A stretch of DNA of 64,000 bases from Olsenella sp. An188 (GTDB taxonomy: Bacteria > Actinomycetota > Coriobacteriia > Coriobacteriales > Atopobiaceae): positions 372,001 to 436,000 of the forward strand of contig NZ_NFKF01000001.1 of NCBI RefSeq assembly GCF_002160255.1, given 5' to 3'. Both the position numbers and the translations under genes were made by a program. This document shows, one piece after another, positions 50,630 to 60,025 of the stretch (within the stretch, counting starts at the first letter, position 1; the number at the start of each line of letters is the position of its first letter). The notes beneath the pieces are model-generated. The model did no database searches. It was not told the DNA's origin and saw only the letters and a program-made list of their open reading frames with translations.

Positions 50630-51454
50630 CTACTGGCCGAGGTTGGGGTGGAGCAGTGACGGCGCAGCCGCGAGGAGCGTCTTGGTGTAGGCGTCCTTGG
50701 GGTCCTCGAATATCTGCCTCGCGGGCCCCTCCTCCATGATCTGGCCGTGGTTCATGACGACGATGCGGTCGGAGATGTAGCGCTCCGTCTGGATGTCGTG
50801 GCTGATGAAGACCATGGCCAGGCCGAGCTCCTTCTTGAGGTCCGTGAGCAGGTTCAGGATCTGCGCGCGGACCGAGACGTCGAGGGCGGACGTGGGCTCG
50901 TCCGCGATGATGACGTCGGGCTGGAGCGAGAGCGCGCGGGCGATGGCGACGCGCTGGCGCTGGCCGCCGGAGAGCTGGCCGGGCAGCGCGTACATCGCCG
51001 ACGACGGCAGGCCGACGACGCCCAGGAGCTCCTGGACGCGCGCCTCGCGCTCGTCCTCCGAGGCAACCTTGTGGACGACCAGCGGGTCGAGCAGCTGGTC
51101 GTGTACGGACATGCGCGGGTTGAGCGCCGTGGCAGGGTTCTGGAACACCACGGAGACCACGCGGCCGATCTTCTTGCGGAGCTCCGCCGTGCGCTTGGTG
51201 ACGTCGTCACCCTTGAAGTAGACGTGGCCCGAGGTCGGCGACTGGAGGCCGCACATGACGTTGGCCGTCGTGGACTTGCCGCAGCCGGACTCGCCGACGA
51301 TGCCGATGGTCTCACCGGGCATGAGCTTGAGGGTGAGGCCGTTCACGGCGTGCACGAGGTTGGGGTGGAACAGCGACCCCGTGCGGGACTTGAACGTGAC
51401 CGAGATGTTGTCGAGGAAGATGATGGGGGTCTGCCCAGAGTTCTTCTCTGCCAT
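50630..51454 (-). CDS. Peptide/sialic acid-type ABC transporter ATPase (OppF/DppF-like)
   Basis: 274 residues. Walker A GESGCGKST, Q-loop VFQNPATALNPRMSV, signature LSGGQRQRVAIARAL, Walker B IIADEPTSALDVS, switch ISHD, and the oligopeptide-transporter C-terminal extension ending YTKTLLAAAPSL. Second ATPase of the transporter, paired with the C-terminal half of the upstream fusion protein. Probable substrate is sialic acid, from the adjoining nan genes. Confidence 0.9.
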   Translation of the reverse strand: MAEKNSGQTPIIFLDNISVTFKSRTGSLFHPNLVHAVNGLTLKLMPGETIGIVGESGCGKSTTANVMCGLQSPTSGHVYFKGDDVTKRTAELRKKIGRVVSVVFQNPATALNPRMSVHDQLLDPLVVHKVASEDEREARVQELLGVVGLPSSAMYALPGQLSGGQRQRVAIARALSLQPDVIIADEPTSALDVSVRAQILNLLTDLKKELGLAMVFISHDIQTERYISDRIVVMNHGQIMEEGPARQIFEDPKDAYTKTLLAAAPSLLHPNLGQ

Positions 51455-53476
51455 CTACCTCACCTCCAGTCGGGAAACGAGACCGTTCTTCGCGAGCTCC
51501 TCGTCCGGGATCTCCGAGACGAAGTGGTGCTCGGTTCCGGGGACGAGCTTGAGCACGGGATGGACGTCGAGGCCCACGGTGGGGTGGCTCGAGCGCGGGG
51601 CGAAGCGGTCGCCCTTGGGGAAGTCCGCCGGGCTCGGGACGGAGCCGGGCACCTGGTGCAGGCGGCTGCCGTCGTGCGCCTCGATCGAGAGCACGGAGCC
51701 GAGGAGGCCCTGGGTGTACTCGTGGACCGGGTTGGTGAGCAGCTCCTTGGTGGGGGCGGACTCGACGACCTGTCCTGCGTACATGACGGTGATCTCGGAG
51801 GCGACCTCCGCGACGAGCGCGAGGTCGTGGGACACGAAGATCATCGCGAAGCCGAGCTGCTTCTGGAGGTCGTTCAGGAGCTTGATGACCTGCTTCTGGA
51901 CCGTCACGTCAAGCGCCGTGGTGGGCTCGTCGCAGATGACGAGCGACGGGTTGCGCGTGAGCGCCATGGCGATGATGACGCGCTGGCACTGGCCACCGGA
52001 GAGCTCGTGCGGGTAGGACTCGAGCGTGCGCTTGGGGTCGAGGCCCACGAGCTCGAGCAGCTCCTCGGCGCTGCGGGTGCCGCCGCGGCTCGTGAGCTGC
52101 TTCATCTGCGCGGAGATGAGCATCGAGGGGTTGAGCGAGGAGAGCGAGTCCTGATAGACCATCGCGAGCTCGTGGCCCAGCAGCTTGCGGTGCTCCTCCT
52201 TGGTGAGCTTGAGCAGGTCCTGGCCCTTGTAGAGCACCTCGCCGGTGATGCGGGCGCTGTCGGGCAGGAGGTTCATGATGGTCTTGGTGGTGATGGACTT
52301 GCCGCAGCCGGACTCGCCCACGAGGGCCATGCACTGGCCGGGGCGGACGTCAAAGGAGACGTTGTCGACCACGTTGACGTCACCGTGGCGCGGGAAGCCG
52401 ATCGAGAGGTTCCTGACCTGCAGCAGCGGCTCCACCGAGTAGTCGGGCACGCGACGGTCCGTGCGCGCGAGCTCCACCTCGCGCAGGGCGCCGAGACGGC
52501 GAGACAGGGACTCGGCCTGCTCCTTGTAGGCGCGCACGGGGTCGGCGACGAGAAGGTCGGCCTCGCGGCGGCTCTCGGCGTTCTCGTTGGCCACGGGGGC
52601 GGACGGGGCGGCGGCCATGGCGTCGGTCAGGCCCTCGGAGAGGATGTTGAGCGCGAGGCAGGTGACCATGATCGCGATGCCCGGGAACAGCGCCTGCCAC
52701 CAGCGGCCGAGAAGGACGCCGTCGCGCGCGGAGGACAGGATGTTGCCCCACGTGGCGGTAGGTTCAGCGATGCCGGCGCCAATGAAGGTGAGCGACGCCT
52801 CGAAGATGATGGCGTCAGCGACGAGGGTGACCGTGAAGACCATGATCGGCGCGATGCAGTTGCGCAGGACGTGGCGCATGAGAATCCACGGAGCGCGGGC
52901 GCCGGAGACGATGACCGCGCGGACGTAGTCCTCCCCGTACTCGGACACCACGTTCGCGCGGACGATGCGCGCAATCTGCGGCGTGTACATGAAGCCGATC
53001 GAGAAGATGATGGCCGGAACGGAGTTGCCCAGGATGAGCACCAGGATGGCGGCGAGGGCGATGCCCGGGATGGACATGATGACGTCGAGCACGCGCATGA
53101 TGACCTCGGAGATGGCCTTGCGCGCGACGGCCGCCACAGCGCCGATGATCGAGCCGAGCACGAGCGCGAGCGCGGTGGCGCCGAAGCCGATCACGAGCGA
53201 GTACTGGCCGCCGTAGAGCATGCGGGAGAGGATGTCACGGCCGATGTTGTCCGTGCCAAAGACGAACTCCTGCGAGGGCGGCTGGTAGGCCTGGTAGATG
53301 TTGAGCGGATCGTGCGGGGCGATGACCGGGGCGAGAATCGCGGAGAGCGCCACTAGAATGAGAAGGACGAGGGAGATCTTGCTCGACAGGCTCATGTTCT
53401 TGAGTCCGCTGAACCTCGCGCCCTTGGCGGCGGCCTGCTCAAGCTTCTTTGTCTTGTTCTCTCTGATCTTAGTCAT
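51455..53476 (-). CDS. ABC transporter permease-ATPase fusion (DppC-DppD)
   Basis: 673 residues. Residues 1-290: DppC-type permease with APHDPLNIYQAYQPPSQEFV, FGTDNIGRDILSRMLYGG and about six helices. A linker of about 50 residues rich in Ala, Glu and Arg follows. Residues 345-610: ATPase with GESGCGKSI, signature LSGGQCQRV, ICDEPTTALDVT and VSHD; residues 610-673 are the family C-terminal extension. Permease and ATPase are normally separate; sialic acid transporters of this family may also be fused. It lies five bases after the DppB-like gene. Confidence 0.9.
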   Translation of the reverse strand: MTKIRENKTKKLEQAAAKGARFSGLKNMSLSSKISLVLLILVALSAILAPVIAPHDPLNIYQAYQPPSQEFVFGTDNIGRDILSRMLYGGQYSLVIGFGATALALVLGSIIGAVAAVARKAISEVIMRVLDVIMSIPGIALAAILVLILGNSVPAIIFSIGFMYTPQIARIVRANVVSEYGEDYVRAVIVSGARAPWILMRHVLRNCIAPIMVFTVTLVADAIIFEASLTFIGAGIAEPTATWGNILSSARDGVLLGRWWQALFPGIAIMVTCLALNILSEGLTDAMAAAPSAPVANENAESRREADLLVADPVRAYKEQAESLSRRLGALREVELARTDRRVPDYSVEPLLQVRNLSIGFPRHGDVNVVDNVSFDVRPGQCMALVGESGCGKSITTKTIMNLLPDSARITGEVLYKGQDLLKLTKEEHRKLLGHELAMVYQDSLSSLNPSMLISAQMKQLTSRGGTRSAEELLELVGLDPKRTLESYPHELSGGQCQRVIIAMALTRNPSLVICDEPTTALDVTVQKQVIKLLNDLQKQLGFAMIFVSHDLALVAEVASEITVMYAGQVVESAPTKELLTNPVHEYTQGLLGSVLSIEAHDGSRLHQVPGSVPSPADFPKGDRFAPRSSHPTVGLDVHPVLKLVPGTEHHFVSEIPDEELAKNGLVSRLEVR

Positions 53477-53481
53477 GGGGC

Positions 53482-54447
53482 CTACACCGTCCTAATGCGC
53501 GGGTTGATCAGCAGGTAGAGCATGTCAACCACGATGTTGATCACAACGAAGGCCAGTGCCACGACCACGACGACGCCCTGGACGAGCATGATCTCGCCGC
53601 CGGTGATGCCCTGCTGGATGAGGGTGCCCATGCCGGGGAGCGCAAAGATGACCTCGATGACGACGGCACCTCCCATGAGGTAGCCGATCTTGAGGCCAAG
53701 CGTGGTGACCGGGGTGATGAGGGCGTTGCGCAGCACGTTCTTCGCAATGACCACGTTCTCGGGGATGCCCGAGCCGCGGGCCGTCTGCACGTAGTCCTTG
53801 TCAAGCTCCTCGACCATGGCCGTGCGCACGATACGCGTCATCTGGCCGATGACCGGGAAGGCCAGGGCGATGGCCGGCATAATCATGCGCCCGAAGTAGC
53901 CGGCGGGGCTGGTGAAGAGGTTCGGCAGGGCGCCGGAGGACGGGAACACCCTCGTGAGGCCTGCCATGGTCACGAGAAGTATCAGCAGGACCGCCAGCCA
54001 GAAGGACGGCGTTGCGATTCCCGCGATGGATATCACGCGTATCACCTGGTCAGGCCATTTGTCCCGGTAGAGGGCCGATATGACGCCAAGCGTGAACGAG
54101 AAGACGGCCGCGATGAGCAGGCCGAAGAAGGTGAGCTGCATCGTGATGGGCAGGGCCGACGCGATGGCGGTGGACACCGGGGTCTGGCGGCTGCCGTAGG
54201 TGCCCAGGTCGCCCTGGACGAGACCGCCGATGTAGTCCACGTAGCGAACGGGCCACGGGTCATTCATGCCGTGCTCGTCCATGTACTCCTCGACGGCCTC
54301 CGGAGACGCGCCCTCGCCGAGGACGGTTCGTGCCGGAATGGAGGGGTCGGTGAAGGACATGAGGAAGAACACGAGCAGGGTGACGCCCAGGGCCATGATC
54401 GGCAGCGCGATGAGACGCCGGCCGATAAGGCGCAGGAGGTTGTTCAT
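53482..54447 (-). CDS. ABC transporter permease (DppB-like)
   Basis: 321 residues, about six helices. LLRLIGRRLIALPIMALGVT at the N-terminus and the EAA region RGSGIPENVVIAKNVLRNALITP place it with DppB/OppB. It partners the permease half of the downstream fusion protein. It is separated from the binding-protein gene by an attenuator-like hairpin. Confidence 0.93.
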   Translation of the reverse strand: MNNLLRLIGRRLIALPIMALGVTLLVFFLMSFTDPSIPARTVLGEGASPEAVEEYMDEHGMNDPWPVRYVDYIGGLVQGDLGTYGSRQTPVSTAIASALPITMQLTFFGLLIAAVFSFTLGVISALYRDKWPDQVIRVISIAGIATPSFWLAVLLILLVTMAGLTRVFPSSGALPNLFTSPAGYFGRMIMPAIALAFPVIGQMTRIVRTAMVEELDKDYVQTARGSGIPENVVIAKNVLRNALITPVTTLGLKIGYLMGGAVVIEVIFALPGMGTLIQQGITGGEIMLVQGVVVVVALAFVVINIVVDMLYLLINPRIRTV

Positions 54448-54482
54448 ACCCTCTCCTCTCTCTTGCCTACCTTGCGAGAAGA

Positions 54483-54512
54483 GGGGCCCGAGCAGACTCG
54501 TGCCCGGGCCCC
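54483..54512 (-). terminator. Attenuator-like hairpin between binding protein and permease genes
   Basis: GGGGCCCG/CGGGCCCC stem with 14-nt loop, followed by TCTTCTCGC on the minus strand. Such partial terminators commonly make binding protein more abundant than permease. Confidence 0.6.
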
Positions 54513-54574
54513 CCGAACATCCTCGCCCGCCTCGTCACCGTCAGGTCAACGAGGCGAGAAGAACCTCGACGGCC

Positions 54575-56173
54575 TTACGCGGTGACGGTCTTAGCGCCGA
54601 GGAAGTACATGCCGGTCGTGCCGATGCCCTCGAAGCCCTCGATGGCGGTGCCGGTCGGGGACGCGGAGGCGTCAGCCCAGGACGCGGTCACGGTCTGGAC
54701 GTGGATGAGCGGGTACAGGACGCAGTTCTCGGCGATGAGGTCGTAGACCTGCTTCCAGGTAGCCTGCTGCTCGTCGCCGGACTGGCCGAGGGCGGTGTTC
54801 ATGAGCTCGCGAATCTGGGCGAACTCCTCGGACTCCGACCACTTGGTGCGGGTGTCCTGCCACGGGGTCACGCCGTACCACCAGTTGAGGAGCAGGTCGG
54901 GATCGGCGCCCCAGCAGGACGGGTCGCCCGGGGCGATGAGGATGTCGAAGTCGTCGGACCCGCCGTCGATGGCTGCGTAGGTGGCCTGCGAGGTCTGCTC
55001 GTCGATAGTAGCGTTGAAGCCGAGCGCCGAGAGGTCCTGCTGCGCCTGAGTGGCCATCGCGGAGGCCTGGGTGTTGTCCGTGCAGCGAATCTTGAGGTCG
55101 CCCGGGGTTACGCCGGCCTCGGAGAGCAGGGACTGGGCCTTCTCCGGGTCGTAGGTGTAGACCGTGGAGGCCTCCTGGTAGTTGGGGAAGTCCTTGGGGA
55201 TGTAGGACGAGGCGGTGGCGGCCAGGCCGTTGAAGATGTTGGTGACCATCTGGTCGGTGTTGAGGGCGTACATGATCGCCTGGCGGGCGCTCACGTTGTC
55301 CCACGGGGCCTTAGCGGTGTTGAACATGATGAAGCGGGTGCCGAAGCCCTGGACGGTGTCAACCTTGCAGCCAGCCCCCTCGATGGTCTCGATGGCGTCT
55401 GCGGTGACGGACTCCATGACGAGCGTGGTGCCCTGCTGCTGCGCGGTCATGCGCGCGGTGGCGTCCGTGAGGATGTCGTAGTGCAGGGTGGAGTCCTCGG
55501 CGGGCAGCGAGCCGTTGTAGTTGGGGTTGGGGACGAGCTCTACCGCGGTGTCCGTGATGGAGCTGTACATCCACGGGCCGGAGCCGACGGGCGTGTTGGC
55601 GAGCTCGTCATCAGTCGTGCCGGCGGGGAAGACGCGAACGAGCGCCAGGCGCTCCTTGAGCAGCGAGAAGTTGGCGATGGCGGTCTTCACCGTGATGGTG
55701 GCGTCGTCGGTGGCCTCGAGCGAGTCGATCGGAGTCAGGAACGAGGCGTAGGTGCCGTTGGCCTTGGTGCGGTCGAAGGACTCGACGACGTCGGCGGCGG
55801 TCACGGCGTTGCCGTTGGAGAACGCGGCGCCCTCACGCAGCGTGACGGTGAAGGTGGTGTCGTCGACCTGCTCCGGGTCGCCGGTGGCGAGCTCGGGGAA
55901 GGTGCTGTAGTCGTGCGGGTCGCACCCGTAGAGGCCCTCGAGGACGTGCCAGTTGGAGCCAAGGCAGAAGGCCGAAGAGGTGGACGTGGGGTTGTAGTCC
56001 GAGGGGGCGTACGCGGAGCCCGCGGAGATGATGCCGCCCGTGGCGGTGTCGCCGCCCTGGGTGTCGTCGGTCGTCGTGGTGTCGCCGCCGCACGCGGCGA
56101 GACCGAGGGCGCTGACCGCCGCCGCCCCACCGAGGAACGTACGACGAGACACGGCGCTGCTGAGCTTCTTCAT
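54575..56173 (-). CDS. Family 5 extracellular solute-binding lipoprotein, probable sialic acid receptor
   Basis: 532 residues. N-terminus MKKLSSAVSRRTFLGGAAAV is a twin-arginine signal, followed by lipobox LAAC and a Thr/Asp-rich linker. The mature protein matches the dipeptide/nickel binding family, with TVTLREGAAFSNGNAVTAADVVESFDR near residue 100 in pieces and a C-terminal lobe. First gene of the transporter operon and just upstream of nanA-nanK-nanE, like the SatA-type receptors of sialic acid importers. Peptides remain possible ligands. Confidence 0.88.
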   Translation of the reverse strand: MKKLSSAVSRRTFLGGAAAVSALGLAACGGDTTTTDDTQGGDTATGGIISAGSAYAPSDYNPTSTSSAFCLGSNWHVLEGLYGCDPHDYSTFPELATGDPEQVDDTTFTVTLREGAAFSNGNAVTAADVVESFDRTKANGTYASFLTPIDSLEATDDATITVKTAIANFSLLKERLALVRVFPAGTTDDELANTPVGSGPWMYSSITDTAVELVPNPNYNGSLPAEDSTLHYDILTDATARMTAQQQGTTLVMESVTADAIETIEGAGCKVDTVQGFGTRFIMFNTAKAPWDNVSARQAIMYALNTDQMVTNIFNGLAATASSYIPKDFPNYQEASTVYTYDPEKAQSLLSEAGVTPGDLKIRCTDNTQASAMATQAQQDLSALGFNATIDEQTSQATYAAIDGGSDDFDILIAPGDPSCWGADPDLLLNWWYGVTPWQDTRTKWSESEEFAQIRELMNTALGQSGDEQQATWKQVYDLIAENCVLYPLIHVQTVTASWADASASPTGTAIEGFEGIGTTGMYFLGAKTVTA

Positions 56174-56451
56174 GTTCTCTTCCTATCTCCTCCTGCGACC
56201 GCCTCTGCGTGGCGGCCGTCCCTATTCGATTACCCTACGGGACGGCGGTCCCCCTCCGGCGCTCAAACCGACAGACGGCATGATTGGTCCCCGCAGACGG
56301 TTAACGGAATGTAAACTGGCACACCCCTGGTATGGTGGTCACACTCACTTTGCCAGCCGGACGACGTCCTGGGCCCGCCGCCTCACCCTCGGAGATAGCT
56401 GCGTGGCCTCGGGCGTCGGCCCACGGCGTCACACTCTTTAAGCTACTGGTA
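56174..56451 (-). promoter_or_regulatory. Upstream region of the transporter/nan operon with repeated motifs
   Basis: No gene. GTCACACTC occurs at 56338-56346 and 56428-56436, and CTGGTAT at 56327-56333 and 56446-56452, so each copy of the first lies near a copy of the second. The ribosome site is AGGAGGAGATAGGAAG. GGTAT repeats recall NanR sites of E. coli, but no GntR-type regulator is encoded in the window. Promoter hexamers are not clear. Confidence 0.4.
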
Positions 56452-58386
56452 TCAACCAAGTGCCCTAAGCGTCTCGAAGACCGCGTGGGCCACCTCCGCG
56501 GGAATCCCCGGCGTGGCCGCGATCTCCTCCTCGCTCGCCGCGCGCAGGCGCTTGAGCGAGCCGAAGCGCTTCAAAAGCGCGCGCTTGCGCTTGGGCCCCA
56601 CGCCCGGCACCTCGTCGAGGACCGAGACCGTCATGGCCTTGTCGCGGAGCTCCCGGTGGAAGGTGATCGCAAAGCGGTGCGACTCGTCGCGCACCTGCTT
56701 GATGAGGTAGAGCGAGGGCGAGCCGGAGGGCAGCACGACCGGCGTGTCGTCCCAGGGGACGAAGATCTCCTCGTCGGACTTGGCGAGGCCGCAGACCGGG
56801 ATGTCGAGACCGAGCTCGGCGAGCTGGGCCATGGCGGCCGTCAGCTGAGGCTTGCCGCCGTCGACCACGAGCAGGTCGGGGCGCGAGCCAAAGCGCTCGT
56901 CGGCCATGCGCTCCGGGGCGTAACGCCGACCCAGGACCTCCTGCATGGAGACGAAGTCGTTCGCCTCGTCGAGCTCGGCGCGCACCTTGAAGCGGCGGTA
57001 CTGGGACTTGTCCGGCCGCCCGTTCGTGAAGACCACCATCGAGGCCACGGTGAAGCGGCCGTGCAGCGTGGAGATGTCGAAGCACTCTATGCGCAGGGGC
57101 GGGGCGTCGAGCGCCAGCGCGCTCTCGAGCTGCAGGAGCGCCTTGTTGGTGCGGTCGTCGGCGTAGCCCGTGCGCACCATGTAGCGCATGAGCGCGTGGC
57201 GGGCGTTGGCGGCGGCCATGTCGAGCAGGTGGCGCTTCTCGCCGCGCTGGGGCCGGTGGAGGCGCACGGAGTGCCCGCGCTTCTCGGCGAGCCACCCCGC
57301 TATGACCTCCGCGTCCGAGAGCTCCACGTCGAGGTCGACCTCGGAGGGGACGTCGGCCGTCTCGTCGTAGTAGCGCTTGACGAAGCCGGAGACGAGCTCC
57401 TCCTCCGAGACATCGAGGCCCTTGTCCAGCACGAACTCCACGGAGCGGACCGTGCGGCCCTCGCGCACGCAGAAGACGCAGGCGCAGCTGATGGTCTCCT
57501 CGCGGTAGACGCCCACGAGGTCGAGGCTCACGCTCGACGAGAAGACCACCTGCTGGCGGTCGTCGAGCGCGTCGAGGCTGTCGAGGCGCGCCTTGATGCG
57601 GCCGGCGCGCTCGAAGTCCAGGTCGGCGGCGGCCGCGCGCATCTGCTCGGTGAGCTCGCCCACGATCTCGGAGCGGTGCCCCTGCAGGAAGCGCTCCACC
57701 TGGTCCACGTGGCGCGCGTACTCGACGGTGTCGATCATGCCGGCGCACACGCCGGGGCCGCGGCCCACGTGATAGTCGAAGCACGGGCGACAGCGCTCGG
57801 CGAGCACCATGTTGGCCACGGCCGCCTGGTCGGGGTCGCGCTCGAGCAGGCGCCGCGCGCGCTTCCACTCCGCGCACGTGGCCACGCAGATGGGGACCAC
57901 CTTGCGCAGCGTGTCGATCGTCTCGCGCGCGGCGCGGGCGTCGGTGTAGGGGCCAAAGTAGCGCGTGCCCTTCCTGTGCTTCTCGCGCGTGTACTTGATG
58001 GCCGGGAAGACGTCGGACTCGGTGATGGCGATGAAGGGGTAGCTCTTGTCGTCCTTGTAGTCCACGTTGAAGTAGGGGTGGTACTGCGCGATGAGGTTGC
58101 GCTCCAGCACGAGCGCCTCGTGCTCGGAGCCCACCACCACGTAGTCGAAGGACTTGACCACCTGCATCATGAGCGGGATCTTCTCGCGCTCGTCGGCGAG
58201 CGTCACGTACTGGCGCATGCGGGCGCGCAGGTTCTTTGCCTTGCCCACGTAGACGACCTCGCCCTTGGCGTCCTTCCACAGGTAGCAGCCCGGGTCCGTG
58301 GGGACCTGGGCCACCTGCTCGGCGAGGGTGGGCTCCACGTGGGCGGACGCGGGCTCGGGGGCGGCCGGGCGCCCGGGCTCGCTCAC
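56452..58386 (-). CDS. uvrC: Excinuclease ABC subunit C
   Basis: 644 residues from GTG 58386 (GTGA overlap with the ATP-grasp gene). N-terminal GIY-YIG nuclease with GCYLWKDAKGEVVYVGKAKN, UvrB-binding region around LDFERAGRIKARLDSL, a C-terminal RNase H-like nuclease with LLVVDGGKPQL, and a helix-hairpin-helix end (PGVGPKRKRALLKRFGSLKRL). It makes both incisions in nucleotide excision repair. Confidence 0.97.
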   Translation of the reverse strand: MSEPGRPAAPEPASAHVEPTLAEQVAQVPTDPGCYLWKDAKGEVVYVGKAKNLRARMRQYVTLADEREKIPLMMQVVKSFDYVVVGSEHEALVLERNLIAQYHPYFNVDYKDDKSYPFIAITESDVFPAIKYTREKHRKGTRYFGPYTDARAARETIDTLRKVVPICVATCAEWKRARRLLERDPDQAAVANMVLAERCRPCFDYHVGRGPGVCAGMIDTVEYARHVDQVERFLQGHRSEIVGELTEQMRAAAADLDFERAGRIKARLDSLDALDDRQQVVFSSSVSLDLVGVYREETISCACVFCVREGRTVRSVEFVLDKGLDVSEEELVSGFVKRYYDETADVPSEVDLDVELSDAEVIAGWLAEKRGHSVRLHRPQRGEKRHLLDMAAANARHALMRYMVRTGYADDRTNKALLQLESALALDAPPLRIECFDISTLHGRFTVASMVVFTNGRPDKSQYRRFKVRAELDEANDFVSMQEVLGRRYAPERMADERFGSRPDLLVVDGGKPQLTAAMAQLAELGLDIPVCGLAKSDEEIFVPWDDTPVVLPSGSPSLYLIKQVRDESHRFAITFHRELRDKAMTVSVLDEVPGVGPKRKRALLKRFGSLKRLRAASEEEIAATPGIPAEVAHAVFETLRALG

Positions 58387-59651
58387 GAGGCGTCCCCGTC
58401 CGGCAGGTACCTCTTGAACTTCGAGATCTGGTGGTAGAAGTTGACGTAGGCCCAGAGGCGCTGGGCGAGCGCGTCGCGCCCGCCGCGCCAGTCGAGGGCA
58501 AAGCTCGCGCGGCGCTCGCGGAAGGCGGCGAGGATGCGGTCCCTGAGCGCCCCCGCGGGCATGCAGCGCTCGATGACCTGGCGCGGGGCGGCCACGTAGA
58601 CCCACTCCGCGCTCGGCTCGACGCGCTCCGGGCGGCGCCCCAGGACGACGTCCTCCACCTGCACCCGCGCGAAGTTCACGCCGGCGAGAAGCACGATCCA
58701 GGAGCTGCGCCCCGGGCGCGCGTTCATCTCGAGGAACTTGTAGGTGCCCGTGCGCTCGTCCCACTTGGCGTCGAAGGTGCCCATCCCGTGGTAGCCCACG
58801 CGCTTCACAAAGCGCGCCGCCGCCTCCTCGAGCTCGGGGTTCTTCTCGCCGGTCATGGCCACGGCGTTGCCGATGGCGCCGGGGGCGTGGTCCTCGAGGC
58901 CCACGTGGCCGCAGACGCAGAAGCTCACGTCCGAGTGCTCGTCCGCGTAGAGGTAGACGGCGTGCATGTGGGAGTCCCCGCCGCCCACGTACTCCTGCAC
59001 GATGAGGCTCTCGTCGTAGCACGAGCGCTTGAGCGCGTCGAAGATGCGCCGCAGCTCGGCGGGCTCGTCGACGTAGAAGACCTTCTTCTTGCCCTCGAAC
59101 TCGGCGTAGTGGTAGGCGGCCGAGTTGGAGGGCTTGGCGACGAGCGGGTAGGTGAAGCCGGAGTCGTCCGCCTCCGCGGAGGGGTCCGAGCAGTCGAGGA
59201 AGCGCGTCCTGGGGTAGGCCACGCCCACCTCGTCGCAGACGCGGTAGAAGTTCTCCTTCTGCGTCACGAGGTCGAGCACGGCAAAGTCAACGACCGGCGT
59301 GTAGAACCAGCGCTCGAGCTCCGCCTTGTGCTGGGAGACGATGCGCGCGTAGAAGTCTCCGCAGGTCACGAGGAACGGGAGCCTTCCCGCGGAGCAGAGC
59401 TCCTCGCCCATCTCGCGCAGGGTGGCGAGAAGGACCTCGGGCTCGTCGATGCCCTCCACCACGCGGTAGTCGGCGAAGCGCGTGCGCGAGATGGACTTGA
59501 CGTCGAAGCTCGCGCAGATGATCGGGCGTGCCCCGTAGGCCTCGCGGAAGGCGCGGACGTAGGCGTACGCCGAGTAGTCGGCCCCCAGGATGACGGGCTG
59601 GATAACGGACGCAAGGTCCCTCTCGGTGACGTTTTCCGGTCTTGAGGCCAT
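58383..59651 (-). CDS. ATP-grasp carboxylate-amine ligase
   Basis: 422 residues. ATP-grasp features: PVILGADYSAYAYVRAF at the N-terminus, YPLVAKPSNSAAYH with the ATP-binding Lys, LIVQEYVGGGDSHM, and FLEMNARPGRSSW with metal-binding Glu and Asn. Relatives in Gram-positive bacteria include D-aspartate ligases that build peptidoglycan cross-bridges. That role is plausible here but not proven; other amide ligations are possible. No membrane segment. It overlaps uvrC by four bases. Confidence 0.8.
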   Translation of the reverse strand: MASRPENVTERDLASVIQPVILGADYSAYAYVRAFREAYGARPIICASFDVKSISRTRFADYRVVEGIDEPEVLLATLREMGEELCSAGRLPFLVTCGDFYARIVSQHKAELERWFYTPVVDFAVLDLVTQKENFYRVCDEVGVAYPRTRFLDCSDPSAEADDSGFTYPLVAKPSNSAAYHYAEFEGKKKVFYVDEPAELRRIFDALKRSCYDESLIVQEYVGGGDSHMHAVYLYADEHSDVSFCVCGHVGLEDHAPGAIGNAVAMTGEKNPELEEAAARFVKRVGYHGMGTFDAKWDERTGTYKFLEMNARPGRSSWIVLLAGVNFARVQVEDVVLGRRPERVEPSAEWVYVAAPRQVIERCMPAGALRDRILAAFRERRASFALDWRGGRDALAQRLWAYVNFYHQISKFKRYLPDGDAS

Positions 59652-59669
59652 GCGGCTCCTATCTACGAA

Positions 59670-59987
59670 CTACCTGTGGCGTGCGTCGAGCTCGCCCGCG
59701 AGCTCCTCTACGGACACACCATAGCGCTCCAACGTGACGAGAAGATGATAGACAAGGTCGGCCGCCTCGTAGCGGATGTGGTCGTGGTCATTGTCCTTGC
59801 AGGCCAGCGCGACCTCGGTGGCCTCCTCGGTCACCTTCTTGAGCAGGGTGTCCACCGGGCCTTGAAGCAGGCGGGCGGTGTAGGACTGCTCCGGCGAGGC
59901 GTCGCGGCGACCGTGAATGACGGCGGCGAGCCCGCCGAGCGTCTCGCCGATGTCGCCGTCCTGGACGTTTGCGGTTCTCTCCCCCAT
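59670..59987 (-). CDS. hisE: Phosphoribosyl-ATP pyrophosphatase
   Basis: 105 residues. All-helical MazG-like fold: SYTARLLQGPVDTLLKKVTEE, EATEVALACKDND and YEAADLVYHLLVTLE, with the Glu and Asp residues that bind Mg. Second step of histidine synthesis. Located 38 bases after hisI. Confidence 0.95.
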   Translation of the reverse strand: MGERTANVQDGDIGETLGGLAAVIHGRRDASPEQSYTARLLQGPVDTLLKKVTEEATEVALACKDNDHDHIRYEAADLVYHLLVTLERYGVSVEELAGELDARHR

Positions 59988-60025
59988 GGGTCCTCCTTAG
60001 GCACGGTTGCCGGGACGAGCCGGCA

